Assembly (NCBI GenBank): GCA_964637565.1 | Contig: CAZWTY010000013.1 | Span: 1-60,854, forward strand | Direction: 5' to 3' | Origin: DYJE01 sp964637565 | GTDB lineage: Bacteria > Desulfobacterota > Desulfobacteria > Desulfobacterales > Desulfolunaceae | Length of the DNA: 60,854 nucleotides | Part shown: positions 9,501 to 18,968 of the stretch, in pieces | Numbering within the stretch: the stretch's first letter is position 1 | How the letters are laid out: every line of letters begins with the position of its first letter | Notes under the pieces: model-generated | What the model saw: the letters and a program-made list of their open reading frames with translations, nothing else | Databases searched by the model: none | Told to the model about the DNA's origin: nothing | Made by a program: the position numbers and the translations under genes

Positions 9501-10312
9501 CCATGGGTTCGTCCGAATTTACCGTGCCCACCCAGGCCCTGGATGGAAGCACCACCTATCATTGGAGGATGAAACACAACAGCGCCAAGCGGAACACGTC
9601 CAGCTGGTCCGACGCCCGGACTTTCGTGACCGAGGCTCCGGCCTGGAACGATCACAACGGAAACGGCGTGCCCGACAGCCAGGAAACGGACGAGAACAAC
9701 GATATCAACCATGACGGCGAAGCCGACCACGGCCAGGATCTGCTGAAAACCGTGAAAAGCTACAACGGGAACACAAGCTTCGGTCTCCTTAAAATAGACA
9801 AGGTCCTGGATATCGAACTCCTGGAAGCCATGGACGACAGGACTGTGGAAGACAGAAAGGGTCGGCCCGGCCTCATGCCCTACGGCCTGATCGGATTCAG
9901 GATTCTCACCGAACAGCCCGGCGACTCCGTCCTCCTGGGAATCTGCCTGGCCGATGCGGCTCCTGAAAACGCCGGCTGGTTCAAGTACGACACCATGGCC
10001 GGCTGGCAGGACTACAGCTCCCTGGTGACCTTCAGTGAAGACAGGAAAACCCTGGTGGTCGAACTGGAAGACGGCGGGGCCGGTGACGCGGACGGCTGCA
10101 TGAACGGCGTGATCGTCGATCCGGCAGGCCTGGGAATCGCGGTAACGGAACCTGGAGACGATGCCGGCGTCACAGATTCCTCATCAGGTGGCGGCTCAGG
10201 CTGTTTTATCGGAAGCGCCGAAGAGGCGGGCCATGAACAAGCAGCGGTGGCAATCCTGCTGGCGGTCCTTGCTTTCGGCCTGATCGCAAGGAGAAGGGCC
10301 GGCGGAAGATAA
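6518..10312 (+). CDS. Giant surface protein: Fn3-like domain, nine PKD domains, choice-of-anchor region and C-terminal sorting tail
   Basis: 1,264 aa, probably anchored at the cell surface for adhesion or matrix. Order: signal peptide (to about residue 40), a fibronectin-III-like domain (about 42-115), nine PKD domains of about 91 aa each (about 120-960), a second Fn3-like domain (about 965-1040), an Asp/Asn-rich calcium-binding-like segment (DHNGNGVPD), and a region like the choice-of-anchor U family (GDADGCMNGVIVDP). The end is tripartite: a Gly-rich Cys motif (GGGSGCFIG), a hydrophobic helix and a basic RRR end. PKD domains 4-8 are nearly identical even in DNA. ATG 6518 follows AGAGGAG by 7 bases; an earlier in-frame ATG at 6485 lacks one. 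A terminator follows. Confidence 0.88.
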   Translation: MKHLSATVQTITNRGKMIRFLTAVISTVLVIHGLAVMAAAMDVTLQWDPNDEADYYVVYYGTESGTYNQNSENIPSPTVSHTVTGLPETTWYFSVKAFNQCGNSSDFSDEIVYVPVYSPLSVSIESPVLYTTIIQGETLNFQSLVSGGAAPLSYAWNFGAGGPAGSALEDPGSVVFNDPGTYTVSFTVTDANGAVETATVIVTVEQIYVDVYPVAGISSPEADITITEGDSVSFEGLVTGGNGPFVYAWDFGSPAIRTSSLEDPGTVVFDTAGVYTVTFTVTDSDGDVSHDTVTITVDSRIIDVEPVAAISSPETDVTIVAGGSVNLSATVSGGNAPFVHAWNFSDSRMSGYIEEDPGTVVFSQVGVYTVTYTVTDADGDTSSASRTVAVVEPDTNPAAAITSPASSVTITQGGSVNFAASVSSGNAPYTHLWNFGSSAIATKTVEDPGAVTFSAVGAYTVTYTVTDADGDTSSASRIVTVIEPDTNPTAAITSPASSVTITQGGSVNFAASVSSGNAPYTHSWNFGSSAIATKSVEDPGAVTFSAVGAYTVTYTVTDADGDTSSASRTVTVVEPDTNPAAAITSPASSVTITQGGSVNFAASVSSGNAPYTHSWNFGSSAIATKSVEDPGAVTFSAVGAYTVTYTVTDADGDTSSASRTVTVVEPDTNPTAAITSPASSVTITQGGSVNFAASVSSGNAPYTHSWNFGSSAIATKSVEDPGAVTFSAVGAYTVTYTVTDADGDTSSASRTVTVVEPDTNPTAAITSPASSVTITQGGSVNFAASVSSGNAPYTHLWSFGSSAIASKTVEDPGAVTFSAAGTYTVTYAVTDADGDTSSASRTVTVTPAGLLATITSPASSVTIVPGSSVNFQGKVENGVAPYKYRWYFGYGGPKSVTVEDPGYVKFPTAGTYLVTFIVTDKYRKVSRDTVTVTVAVGTKSVADPEKARLVLPAEGARVSLTPTLVADAGEIDGDTQWQVSLDESFTQVVVDATQAMGSSEFTVPTQALDGSTTYHWRMKHNSAKRNTSSWSDARTFVTEAPAWNDHNGNGVPDSQETDENNDINHDGEADHGQDLLKTVKSYNGNTSFGLLKIDKVLDIELLEAMDDRTVEDRKGRPGLMPYGLIGFRILTEQPGDSVLLGICLADAAPENAGWFKYDTMAGWQDYSSLVTFSEDRKTLVVELEDGGAGDADGCMNGVIVDPAGLGIAVTEPGDDAGVTDSSSGGGSGCFIGSAEEAGHEQAAVAILLAVLAFGLIARRRAGGR
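7709..9070 (+). repeat. Five tandem 273-bp PKD-coding repeats
   Basis: Units begin at 7709, 7982, 8255, 8528 and 8801, each one 91-codon PKD domain. Units starting 7982, 8255 and 8528 differ at only a few bases, whereas the first and last carry more changes (for example HLW for HSW, KTV for KSV). This is the pattern expected from repeated duplication or gene conversion in the middle of an array. Confidence 0.95.
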
Positions 10313-10340
10313 GGTCCGGCGGGAACAGCTTCAGGCATGG

Positions 10341-10399
10341 AAACCCGGTTTCACACGGCGGGGCGGCGTGGCCGCTCCGTCAGGTGAGCCGGGTTTTTC
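10341..10399 (+). terminator. Terminator after the PKD gene
   Basis: Interrupted inverted repeat (arms ACCCGG and CCGGGT at the base, extended by TCAC/GTGA) ending in TTTTT, 30 bases after the stop codon. Confidence 0.6.
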
Positions 10400-10501
10400 A
10401 TGTGGATCCAATCGGTTTGTATGAAAGTACGGCCGGAACCGTCCCGAACGTCTTTCATGCATCGTTGCGGGCTGTGCCATTTAAAGGCCGGCCCATGGCC
10501 G

Positions 10502-11077
10502 TTATTTTTTTTCCGGGGGAAACTGGCCCAGGTTCTTTTCAACCATGCTGTTGAAAAAGGTCGTGGTTTTTTCCGGTGTGGCCTGGGTGTCCACCCGGCT
10601 GGTGGAGGTTCCACGCCATAACAGGTCTCCGGTGATGCCGTCGGTCAGGTCGATGACCAGCTGGCCTTCATCCACCTGCTCCACGTCTGTTCCCAGTCCG
10701 GAACTGATGCCCACGGCGCTTCGGCGTCCCCCCATTCCAAAACCGAACCCGATCACAGGACCACCTGAAGACCCGTTGATTTTAGGCCGGATGGTATACG
10801 TGTAGGCCACGAGCACATCGGGGCGGCTGGCGGACAGGCTGTAACCTTTGGCTGTCAGCACCTTGTCCACGGCGGTTCGGATACGCTGGTCGATGAGGGG
10901 GTTGTCGATCCGGACGTCACCTGTCGCTTTCTGTTTCACGGTTTTCCATCCGTAGGTTTTCATTTCGCTGAACGTGATGCCCTGCTTGTAGTCCTGGCTG
11001 GCCCGGATGCTTGTGCAGCCGGTGGCCAGAAGCAGAGCTCCCAGAAATCCTGTGAAGATGAGGGTTGATCGTTTCAT
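10502..11077 (-). CDS. DUF4136 outer-membrane lipoprotein
   Basis: 191 aa lipoprotein. Residues 1-20 are a lipoprotein signal with lipobox LATGC, so the mature protein would start at the Cys. The body matches the DUF4136 pattern: a Phe/Tyr-rich TYGW strand, an IDQRIRTAVDKVLTAKGY helix, PDVLVAYTY, then a Gly-rich turn (GFGFGMGG) and VIDLTDG...LLWRG. The function of the family is unknown. The start at ATG 11077 has an ideal AAGGAGG 6 bases upstream; the frame opens further out at 11170 without support. It is transcribed away from the HerA-like gene. Confidence 0.88.
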   Translation of the reverse strand: MKRSTLIFTGFLGALLLATGCTSIRASQDYKQGITFSEMKTYGWKTVKQKATGDVRIDNPLIDQRIRTAVDKVLTAKGYSLSASRPDVLVAYTYTIRPKINGSSGGPVIGFGFGMGGRRSAVGISSGLGTDVEQVDEGQLVIDLTDGITGDLLWRGTSTSRVDTQATPEKTTTFFNSMVEKNLGQFPPEKK

Positions 11078-11243
11078 GGTGCGCCTCCTTGGCGTGTGAA
11101 TCGTGCCGTTCCGTGTTTTTTCCAAGGACGACCGGTCAACCGGGAGATTGACAGAGGCTTCTCTTATCATGTAGGTTTATTGGCCTGATCGCCTTTTTGC
11201 CTTTTCCATGTTTATGAACCCAATATAAGTGAAGGAGGCCATA

Positions 11244-12734
11244 ATGACAAGTCCGTCCCTTTTTATCGGGAGCGCCGATGGGCAGTCCATCGAACAGCCC
11301 GGAGTGATGAGCAACCGACACGGCTTGGTGGCCGGGGCCACGGGAACGGGAAAAACCGTAACGCTCCAGGTTCTGGCCGAAGGATTTTCCCGGATGGGCG
11401 TGCCTGTTTTCGCGGCGGACATCAAGGGGGACCTCTCCGGTCTCGCATCTCCCGGATCTTCCAATCCCAAAATCGAAGAGCGTCTCAAGGCCATGACCCT
11501 TCCCTCCTTCCGGTTCCAGGGATGCCCCGCTGTTTTCTGGGACATGTACGGGGAAGCGGGCCATCCTGTACGAACCACCGTATCGGACATGGGGCCCCTT
11601 CTTCTGTCCCACCTCCTCGAACTTAACGAAACCCAGACCGGGGTGCTTTACGCCGGGTTCGATGTGGCCGACGACCAGGGCCTTCTGCTTCTGGATCTCA
11701 AGGACCTGCGGGCCCTCCTGGCCTGGATGGGAGAAAACGCCAGGGAGCTGACCAGCACTTACGGAAACATCACCGCCGCCAGCGTGGGGGCCATCCAGCG
11801 GCGGCTTCTCGTTCTGGAAGAACAGGGGGCCGAGATGTTTTTCGGAGAACCGGCTCTTGCCCTGGACGACATCATGCACAGAGATTTTTCAGGCCGGGGC
11901 GTGGTCAGCGTTCTGGAAGCCAGCCGTCTTGTCCACCAGTCGCCAAAAGTATACGCGGCTTTCCTGCTCTGGCTTTTATCCGAACTGTTTGAAAACCTTC
12001 CCGAGGTGGGGGACCTGGATGCGCCGAAACTCGTGTTGTTTTTCGACGAGGCCCATCTTCTGTTTGACGGGGCTCCCAAACCCCTGAGGGAGAAGATCGA
12101 ACAGGTGGTCCGGCTGATCCGGTCCAAAGGCGTGGGCATCTACTTCATCACCCAGAATCCCCTGGACATCCCCGAAGAGGTGCTGGGTCAGCTGGGCATG
12201 AAAATCCAGCACGCCCTCCGGGCCTTTACCCCCAATGACCAGAAAACCATCCGGGCCGTGAGCCAGAGTTTCGTGGCCAATCCTTCTTTCGACACGGCGG
12301 AGGTGCTGACGTCCATGGGCATCGGCGAGGCCCTGGTTTCCGTCCTGGACCGGGAAGGACGCCCCCAGCCCGTGAGCCGGACCCTTATCGCCCCTCCTGA
12401 GGGGAAAATCGGCCCCTTGAGTCCGGACCAGCGGCGAGATCTCATCGGGCGTTCGCCTTTGAAGGGCCGTTACGACCAGAGCGTGGACCGGGAGTCGGCC
12501 TATGAAATGCTGAAAAACCGGGCCGAGCAGGTCCAGGCTGACGAGGCGTGGAAAAAGGAACAGTCTGCCAAAGACGAGGGTGACGGCTGGCTGGAAGCCG
12601 GTGAGAAAAAGGGACGGCAGCGCCAGGGTGTGGGCGAGGCCATGCTGAAAAGCGCGGCCCGGTCCATTGGAAGCCAGCTCGGCCGACAGATCGTCCGGGG
12701 GGTTTTGGGGTCGATTTTCGGGGGACGGCGTTAG
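11244..12734 (+). CDS. HerA-like ATPase, DUF853 (YjgR family)
   Basis: 496 aa cytoplasmic P-loop ATPase of the HerA/FtsK superclass, family DUF853 (E. coli YjgR is the same size). Walker A is GATGTGKT (residues 31-38) and Walker B is LFFDEAHLL near residue 265. A downstream arginine-rich sensor region follows (IRSKGVGIYFITQNP). The C-terminus is charged and then Gly-rich. Relatives are called helicases by homology only; no DNA substrate is proven. ATG 11244 follows GAAGGAGG by 5 bases. It appears monocistronic with a hairpin terminator downstream. Confidence 0.92.
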   Translation: MTSPSLFIGSADGQSIEQPGVMSNRHGLVAGATGTGKTVTLQVLAEGFSRMGVPVFAADIKGDLSGLASPGSSNPKIEERLKAMTLPSFRFQGCPAVFWDMYGEAGHPVRTTVSDMGPLLLSHLLELNETQTGVLYAGFDVADDQGLLLLDLKDLRALLAWMGENARELTSTYGNITAASVGAIQRRLLVLEEQGAEMFFGEPALALDDIMHRDFSGRGVVSVLEASRLVHQSPKVYAAFLLWLLSELFENLPEVGDLDAPKLVLFFDEAHLLFDGAPKPLREKIEQVVRLIRSKGVGIYFITQNPLDIPEEVLGQLGMKIQHALRAFTPNDQKTIRAVSQSFVANPSFDTAEVLTSMGIGEALVSVLDREGRPQPVSRTLIAPPEGKIGPLSPDQRRDLIGRSPLKGRYDQSVDRESAYEMLKNRAEQVQADEAWKKEQSAKDEGDGWLEAGEKKGRQRQGVGEAMLKSAARSIGSQLGRQIVRGVLGSIFGGRR

Positions 12735-12871
12735 CCCTTTGAAAACTTTCGGCCTGTCATAGCCTGTCATCGACAGATGAAAAAAAGCATCCCGAGGAGC
12801 CGGCCTCACCGTATAACCCTGAACCGGACTTGTCAGATCCCCCACCACTGATTATCTTTTTGTCAAACCAT

Positions 12872-12908
12872 GGTGTTCGCGGGACAAACCCGCGAACACC
12901 TGTCTTTT
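12872..12908 (+). terminator. Hairpin terminator after the DUF853 gene
   Basis: Perfect 12-bp stem (GGTGTTCGCGGG / CCCGCGAACACC) with a 5-base loop, followed by TGTCTTTT, about 140 bases after the stop. Its distance also allows a role in the leader of msrAB. Confidence 0.55.
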
Positions 12909-12941
12909 CCATTGATTTGACACGAATTCAAGGAAGGCCCT

Positions 12942-14063
12942 ATGAAAAAAAGCATAACCGTCATGGCCGTTGTGGCTTTTGTCCTTGTGCTGGCCGCAGT
13001 GACAGTGGACGGAACCAAACGGAAGCAAAAGGAGGGTGTGATGAAACCCGGAGATGAAAAGCCTCTGATCGGGCAAAAAGAGCTGGCGACTTTCGCGGGC
13101 GGATGTTTCTGGTGTGTTGAGGCAGACCTTGAAAAAGCGGAAGGTGTGCTGTCCGTGGTTTCGGGTTATACCGGTGGAAAGGAAGAAAACCCCCGTTACG
13201 AAGACGTGGCCCGGGGGCTGACAGGACACCGGGAATCTGTTCAGGTGACCTACGACAACGGCAGGACATCCTACGAAACGTTGCTGGAACTTTTTTTCAG
13301 AATCATGGACCCCACGGACAGGGGAGGACAGTTTGTGGACCGGGGATTTCAGTACAGCCCCGCCGTGTTCACCCATAATGAAAAACAGAAAGAAGCGGCC
13401 GAACGTTTTTTGAAAAAACTGGCGGCCTCGGGACGTTTCAAGAAACCCCTGGCCACGGAGATCCTCCCTGCGACCGTCTTTTATCCGGCCGAAGAGTACC
13501 ACCAGGGTTTTTTCCTGAAAAACCCCGACCATTACAAAAGGTACAGGACCGGTTCCGGCCGGGATGCGTTTATAGACACCATGTGGTCTGACGAACCTGG
13601 GCAGGGTGATGGGAAGGCGTCCAGTAAACCGGAAGCGTCCGTTTTGAAAAGCGTTCTGTCGCCCATGGCTTTCCATGTCACCCAGGAAAACGGCACCGAA
13701 CCGCCGTTCCAGAACGAGTACTGGAATTTCAAGGAAGAGGGAATCTACGTTGATGTTGTTTCCGGCGAGCCTCTTTTCAGCTCCAGGGACAAGTTTGATT
13801 CGAAAACAGGATGGCCCAGCTTTATTCGCCCCATAGAAAAAGATCGGGTGGTGGAAAAGAAGGACAGGTCCCATTTCATGGTGCGGACCGAGGTCAGGAG
13901 CGCCCGTTCCGATTCCCACCTGGGCCATGTGTTTGACGACGGTCCGGCTGAAACGGGTTTGCGCTACTGCATCAATTCCGCAGCCCTGCGTTTCATTCCC
14001 AAGGACAGGTTGGTCGAGGAGGGATACGGAGCTTATCTCGAACTGTTCCTGCAGGAAAAATAA
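12942..14063 (+). CDS. msrAB: Exported bifunctional methionine sulfoxide reductase MsrA-MsrB
   Basis: 373 aa. Residues 1-22 form a signal peptide or anchor, placing the enzyme outside the cytoplasm to repair oxidised Met in envelope proteins. The MsrA domain (about 48-205) has the catalytic GCFWC motif (Cys55, Cys58) and reduces S-sulfoxides. The MsrB domain (about 225-373) has the catalytic Cys343 in RYCINSAALRF and reduces R-sulfoxides. MsrB lacks the paired CxxC zinc motifs, and the site often occupied by a resolving Cys (SGCGWPSF in many MsrBs) reads SKTGWPSF. Recycling may therefore use another Cys or an external reductant. No thioredoxin-like domain is fused. Confidence 0.94.
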   Translation: MKKSITVMAVVAFVLVLAAVTVDGTKRKQKEGVMKPGDEKPLIGQKELATFAGGCFWCVEADLEKAEGVLSVVSGYTGGKEENPRYEDVARGLTGHRESVQVTYDNGRTSYETLLELFFRIMDPTDRGGQFVDRGFQYSPAVFTHNEKQKEAAERFLKKLAASGRFKKPLATEILPATVFYPAEEYHQGFFLKNPDHYKRYRTGSGRDAFIDTMWSDEPGQGDGKASSKPEASVLKSVLSPMAFHVTQENGTEPPFQNEYWNFKEEGIYVDVVSGEPLFSSRDKFDSKTGWPSFIRPIEKDRVVEKKDRSHFMVRTEVRSARSDSHLGHVFDDGPAETGLRYCINSAALRFIPKDRLVEEGYGAYLELFLQEK

Positions 14064-14093
14064 AAAAGCCGCCGGTTGTCTTGAACCGGCGGC
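14062..14093 (-). terminator. Intrinsic terminator of the triplicated exported protein gene
   Basis: 10-bp stem (GCCGCCGGTT / AACCGGCGGC) followed on the minus strand by six T. It lies at the end of msrAB and may also slow plus-strand transcription. A second hairpin (GCCGGGAAGGA / TCCTTCCCGGC) at 14097-14121 sits between it and the gene. Confidence 0.8.
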
Positions 14094-14146
14094 CCGGCCG
14101 GGAAGGATCGTCCTTCCCGGCTTGACATCAGAGTTGGTCCTGGAAA

Positions 14147-15799
14147 TCAGTCCAGGTAAATCAACGTGAAGGTCTCCCAGGTGCTGGCGGCATCCCGGTT
14201 GGCGTAAAGCGGACCGCCCCCGCCCTCGGCGCACACGTATTTGCCGTTGAACGCCTTGAAGGCCACGTTGCCTCCGGGGCGCTGGATCATGGTAAAGGTT
14301 TCCCTCTCACCAATGCTCGACGAGACGGCGTTCACATGGTTCCAGTTTGTCTCCATCACCCTGAAATACTGACCTTTCTGGGCTCTGAAAGCCACTTTGT
14401 CCCCGGGCATCATCACCATGGTGAAGGTTTCCCATTCTTTGATCTGGCCCCGGTTGGCCGCCAATCCTTTTCCCCCGCCCCCGTCTGCACACACATGCTG
14501 GCCCGCCAGGGCTTTCAGCGCCACTTTCCGTTCTTTGTACGACGGCCGCCTGTGGTTCCAGGGACTGACATGGGATGAGGCCGCCTTGCCGCAGATGTAG
14601 AAATCCACGTTGCAGGCGACAGGTTCGTAGCGTTCATGAGCCCCATTCACCGAGACGTTCACATGGGTGCAGTTAGGGTCTTTCTTGATTTTTTCAAAAT
14701 ACTGGGCCACGGGGAACTCGGTGTTGGGTCCCTGGTAGATGGTGTTCCAGTAACCGCCGTTGTACCGTGCGTGGAGGGTGATGTAGCGGTAGTTGCCGGA
14801 GGTGGGAACGATTTTCAGGGTCTGGCCCTCGTTCAGGTCCCTGATGTTGATAGCGGCGTAGTTTCCACCCCGCTTTTTGGTTCGATTGTCGCCTGTGCCG
14901 TCATTGAACACAGAACCACCTTTTTCGCAGTCTCTGCCGATGACCGGAGGTGTGAAGGTGGGGGCCGCTTTGCCGCAGATGTAGAAATCCACGTTGCAGG
15001 CCATGGGCTCATATCGTTCATGGGCCCCGTTCACCGAGACGTTCACATGGGTGCAGTTGGGGTCCTTCTTGTATTTTGCGAAGTACTCTTTAACAGGGAA
15101 CTCGGTGTTGGGCCCCTGGTAGATGGTGTTCCAGTAACCGCCGTTGTACCGTGCGTGGAGGGTGATGTAGCGGTAGTTGCCGGAGGTGGGAACGATTTTC
15201 AGGGTCTGGCCCTCGTTCAGGTCTTTGATGTCGATGGCGGCGTAGTTTCCGCCCAGTTTTTTGCTGCGGTTGTCGCCTCTGCCGTCATTGTAAACCGAAC
15301 CGGCTTTGTCGCAGTCTCTGAGATCCGGTTTGTCTCTTTTTCCAAAATCGTGGCGGCGTCCCCGTTCTTTTTCACAGACGGTGACGTCGGCCCGGCAGGC
15401 GATGGGTTCGTACTTTTCATGGGCCCCGTTCACCGTGACAATCACATGGGTGCAGTTGGGGTCGGCCTTGTATTTCGCCAGGTACTGGCTTACGGGAAAT
15501 TCGGTGATGGAACCCTGGTAGATGGTGTTCCAGTAGCCGCCGTTGTATCGGGAGTGGAGGGTCACGTAGCGGAAAGAGCCCGATGTGGGGGTCACTTTCA
15601 GGGTGTCGTCGCTTTCCAGGGTTTTCAGCTCGATGGCGATGTAATTTCCCCCGCGTTTTTTTGTCCGGTTGTCTCCTGTTCCGTCGTTGTCCGCCGTGGC
15701 GATAAAACGGCAGTCGTCGTGGCCCCCGTGCCGTTTGGCCTGGGCCATCCCGGGAACCAGGAGCAGGGAAAGTAGAATAACACACAGTAATTTTTTCAT
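14147..15799 (-). CDS. Exported protein: three about 128-aa repeats plus fascin-like beta-trefoil tail
   Basis: 550 aa, unrecognised family. Residues 1-21 are a clear signal peptide (ending GMAQA). Three homologous modules follow, each with the landmarks GTGDNRTKK, GGNY.AI, PTSG..RY.TLH, RYNGGYWNTIYQG, DPNCTHV and VNGAHE.YEP.AC. Each has conserved Cys at entry, middle and end, suggesting disulfides. The last two modules are nearly identical in DNA (offset 384 bp). The C-terminal about 130 aa has three strands of the form F.GKYVCAEGGGG...ANR...WETFT, as in fascin-like beta-trefoils that bind carbohydrate or actin. It is probably secreted and sugar- or matrix-binding (inference). ATG 15799 follows AGAAGGA; the frame continues upstream without a ribosome site. 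Confidence 0.78.
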   Translation of the reverse strand: MKKLLCVILLSLLLVPGMAQAKRHGGHDDCRFIATADNDGTGDNRTKKRGGNYIAIELKTLESDDTLKVTPTSGSFRYVTLHSRYNGGYWNTIYQGSITEFPVSQYLAKYKADPNCTHVIVTVNGAHEKYEPIACRADVTVCEKERGRRHDFGKRDKPDLRDCDKAGSVYNDGRGDNRSKKLGGNYAAIDIKDLNEGQTLKIVPTSGNYRYITLHARYNGGYWNTIYQGPNTEFPVKEYFAKYKKDPNCTHVNVSVNGAHERYEPMACNVDFYICGKAAPTFTPPVIGRDCEKGGSVFNDGTGDNRTKKRGGNYAAINIRDLNEGQTLKIVPTSGNYRYITLHARYNGGYWNTIYQGPNTEFPVAQYFEKIKKDPNCTHVNVSVNGAHERYEPVACNVDFYICGKAASSHVSPWNHRRPSYKERKVALKALAGQHVCADGGGGKGLAANRGQIKEWETFTMVMMPGDKVAFRAQKGQYFRVMETNWNHVNAVSSSIGERETFTMIQRPGGNVAFKAFNGKYVCAEGGGGPLYANRDAASTWETFTLIYLD

Positions 15800-16076
15800 G
15801 AGCTCGTCCTTCTGATAAATGGTTAATAAACTCACAGCCGAGCGCCTGTGAACATCATTATCCCGCCTGTCGGGGGAAGGGACCATCTGTTTTTCCGGAC
15901 AGGGTATCCGTAAAAACAGGGGTTGGATTGGATGGAACGTTGGTGAGCCGTGATGCCCAAAAAACTTTTCCTGAAAACAAGCGTCAACGCCAGCCTTTAT
16001 ATCTGAAAAATGGACAAACGAACTTTCCATTATATTACAGAGCAGTGCGGGAGGGGTCAAGGAAGAATCCGGCAAA
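15800..16076. other. Intergenic region upstream of the triplicated exported protein
   Basis: 277 bases with no credible gene. On the minus strand a GATAAT box lies about 55 bases upstream of the exported-protein start without a matching -35. The right end carries the left target-site copy of the MITE-like element (16068-16076). Confidence 0.5.
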
Positions 16077-16422
16077 CAGGGCTATCCCATGTGAGATGCT
16101 CATGGATTGTACCATCGCTATCGGGATCGGTATCGGTATCGCTATCGAAATGTTCTGACTATAGAACCCGATACCGATTGCGATAGCGATACCGATTAAC
16201 CGGAAACCATGCCCGAGAAAGAGGTAACCCTCGATTTGCATAGGGGACTTAGCCCATGCCGGCGTGGATTCCGGGTCGGCTTCGGCTCTCGAATGGTTTT
16301 TTTTGCCAAATCCCGAAGATGTTTCAAACACTCCATGATATCGGAGGCCGCCCGGAATGACAAAGATGGGAGCTTCGGCTTAACATGACATGGCGGTAAG
16401 ATCCTTACGTGCTATCGCCCTG
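16077..16422. mobile_element. MITE-like element, copy 1
   Basis: 346-bp non-coding element. The ends are imperfect 18-bp inverted repeats beginning CAGGGC (16077-16094 and 16405-16422, 13 of 18 matching). It is flanked by a perfect 9-bp direct repeat TCCGGCAAA at 16068-16076 and 16423-16431, the expected scar of transposition. The interior (16101-16395) matches copy 2 (22712-22996) in opposite orientation at roughly 85-90 percent by eye. Near the left end is a hairpin of TATCG/CGATA repeats around a 20-base loop. No transposase frame is present, so movement would depend on a relative elsewhere. Confidence 0.8.
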
Positions 16423-16655
16423 TCCGGCAAACAGGGCGATCGGAAAAAACATGGGCAGTGCCAGTTCTGTCGGGTAAAGAATTCCGGGAGGCTGAAAGGC
16501 GTGGCTGCAATATGATTTATATCAAAAAAATATAAAAAGTAATGTTTTATAATTAGGGCGATAATTTCGGGGATGCTTCGCCATGAGTCAAGGTAATAAC
16601 CCGTTAAAACAGATAAAAAAGCGTATGAATATGATTATAAATAAGCATTACTATA

Positions 16656-16683
16656 TTGACATCACCAAAACCGAGCCTATGTT
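16656..16683 (+). promoter_or_regulatory. Candidate promoter for dnaK
   Basis: TTGACA, 16-base spacer, TATGTT, 61 bases before the dnaK start, in an AT-rich stretch (16500-16680). No CIRCE inverted repeat and no good sigma-32 site were seen. The rest of 16432-16743 holds only a 46-codon open frame (16583-16723) without support. Confidence 0.4.
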
Positions 16684-16743
16684 GGGTATGTCACAAACAT
16701 GGAAAATTCATCTGGAATCATAAAAAACATAAGGAGTAACATC

Positions 16744-18630
<1,887 letters not shown>

Positions 18631-18643
18631 CGGGCTTTGTTCG

Positions 18644-18683
18644 GGGCGGAAGGTCGTGGTGATCGCGGCCTTCCGCCCTTGTT
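18644..18683 (+). terminator. Terminator after dnaK
   Basis: Stem GGGCGGAAGG / CCTTCCGCCC with a loop of about 15 bases, followed by TTGTTT, 14 bases after the dnaK stop. Confidence 0.65.
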
Positions 18684-18829
18684 TCGGATTAATGCACCTT
18701 ATAAGGGCGCATAAACCATATCGCGTGTCTGTTGCAGCATCATAAAAATCAAATATTTAATTGCATTCCATCCTATTTTTTCATATAACCGTCCCAAAAT
18801 TTTGTTCCTGAATCGAAAGATCACAAAAT

Positions 18830-18852
18830 ATCTATTGTTTAATCTATTGTTT
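18830..18852 (+). promoter_or_regulatory. Direct repeat upstream of the TetR gene, possible operator
   Basis: ATCTATTGTTT occurs twice with a 12-base period (18830-18840 and 18842-18852), in an AT-rich gap 117 bases before the TetR start. TetR operators are usually palindromic, so this is weak. The rest of 18684-18968 shows nothing clear. Confidence 0.2.
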
Positions 18853-18968
18853 CCATTGAAATGATTGTGTCTGTCCGGTTGCTGGGCGTCCCTGCCCAGC
18901 CCCAAGCTGATCCGGTCGGGAGCGTTTCCGGACTGACCCTGCACCCCAGAACAACCATCGAGGTCTCC

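Noticed and set aside
16035..16331. Minus-strand frame in MITE copy 1 similar in translation to a frame (22780-23097) in copy 2
   Set aside because: Similarity follows from the DNA repeat. The ends differ, there is no ribosome site, and part of the translation is just the TATCG repeat (IGIAIAIG).
16583..16723. 46-codon open frame just upstream of dnaK
   Set aside because: AT-rich leader, no ribosome site, overlaps the likely dnaK promoter; no homology recognised.
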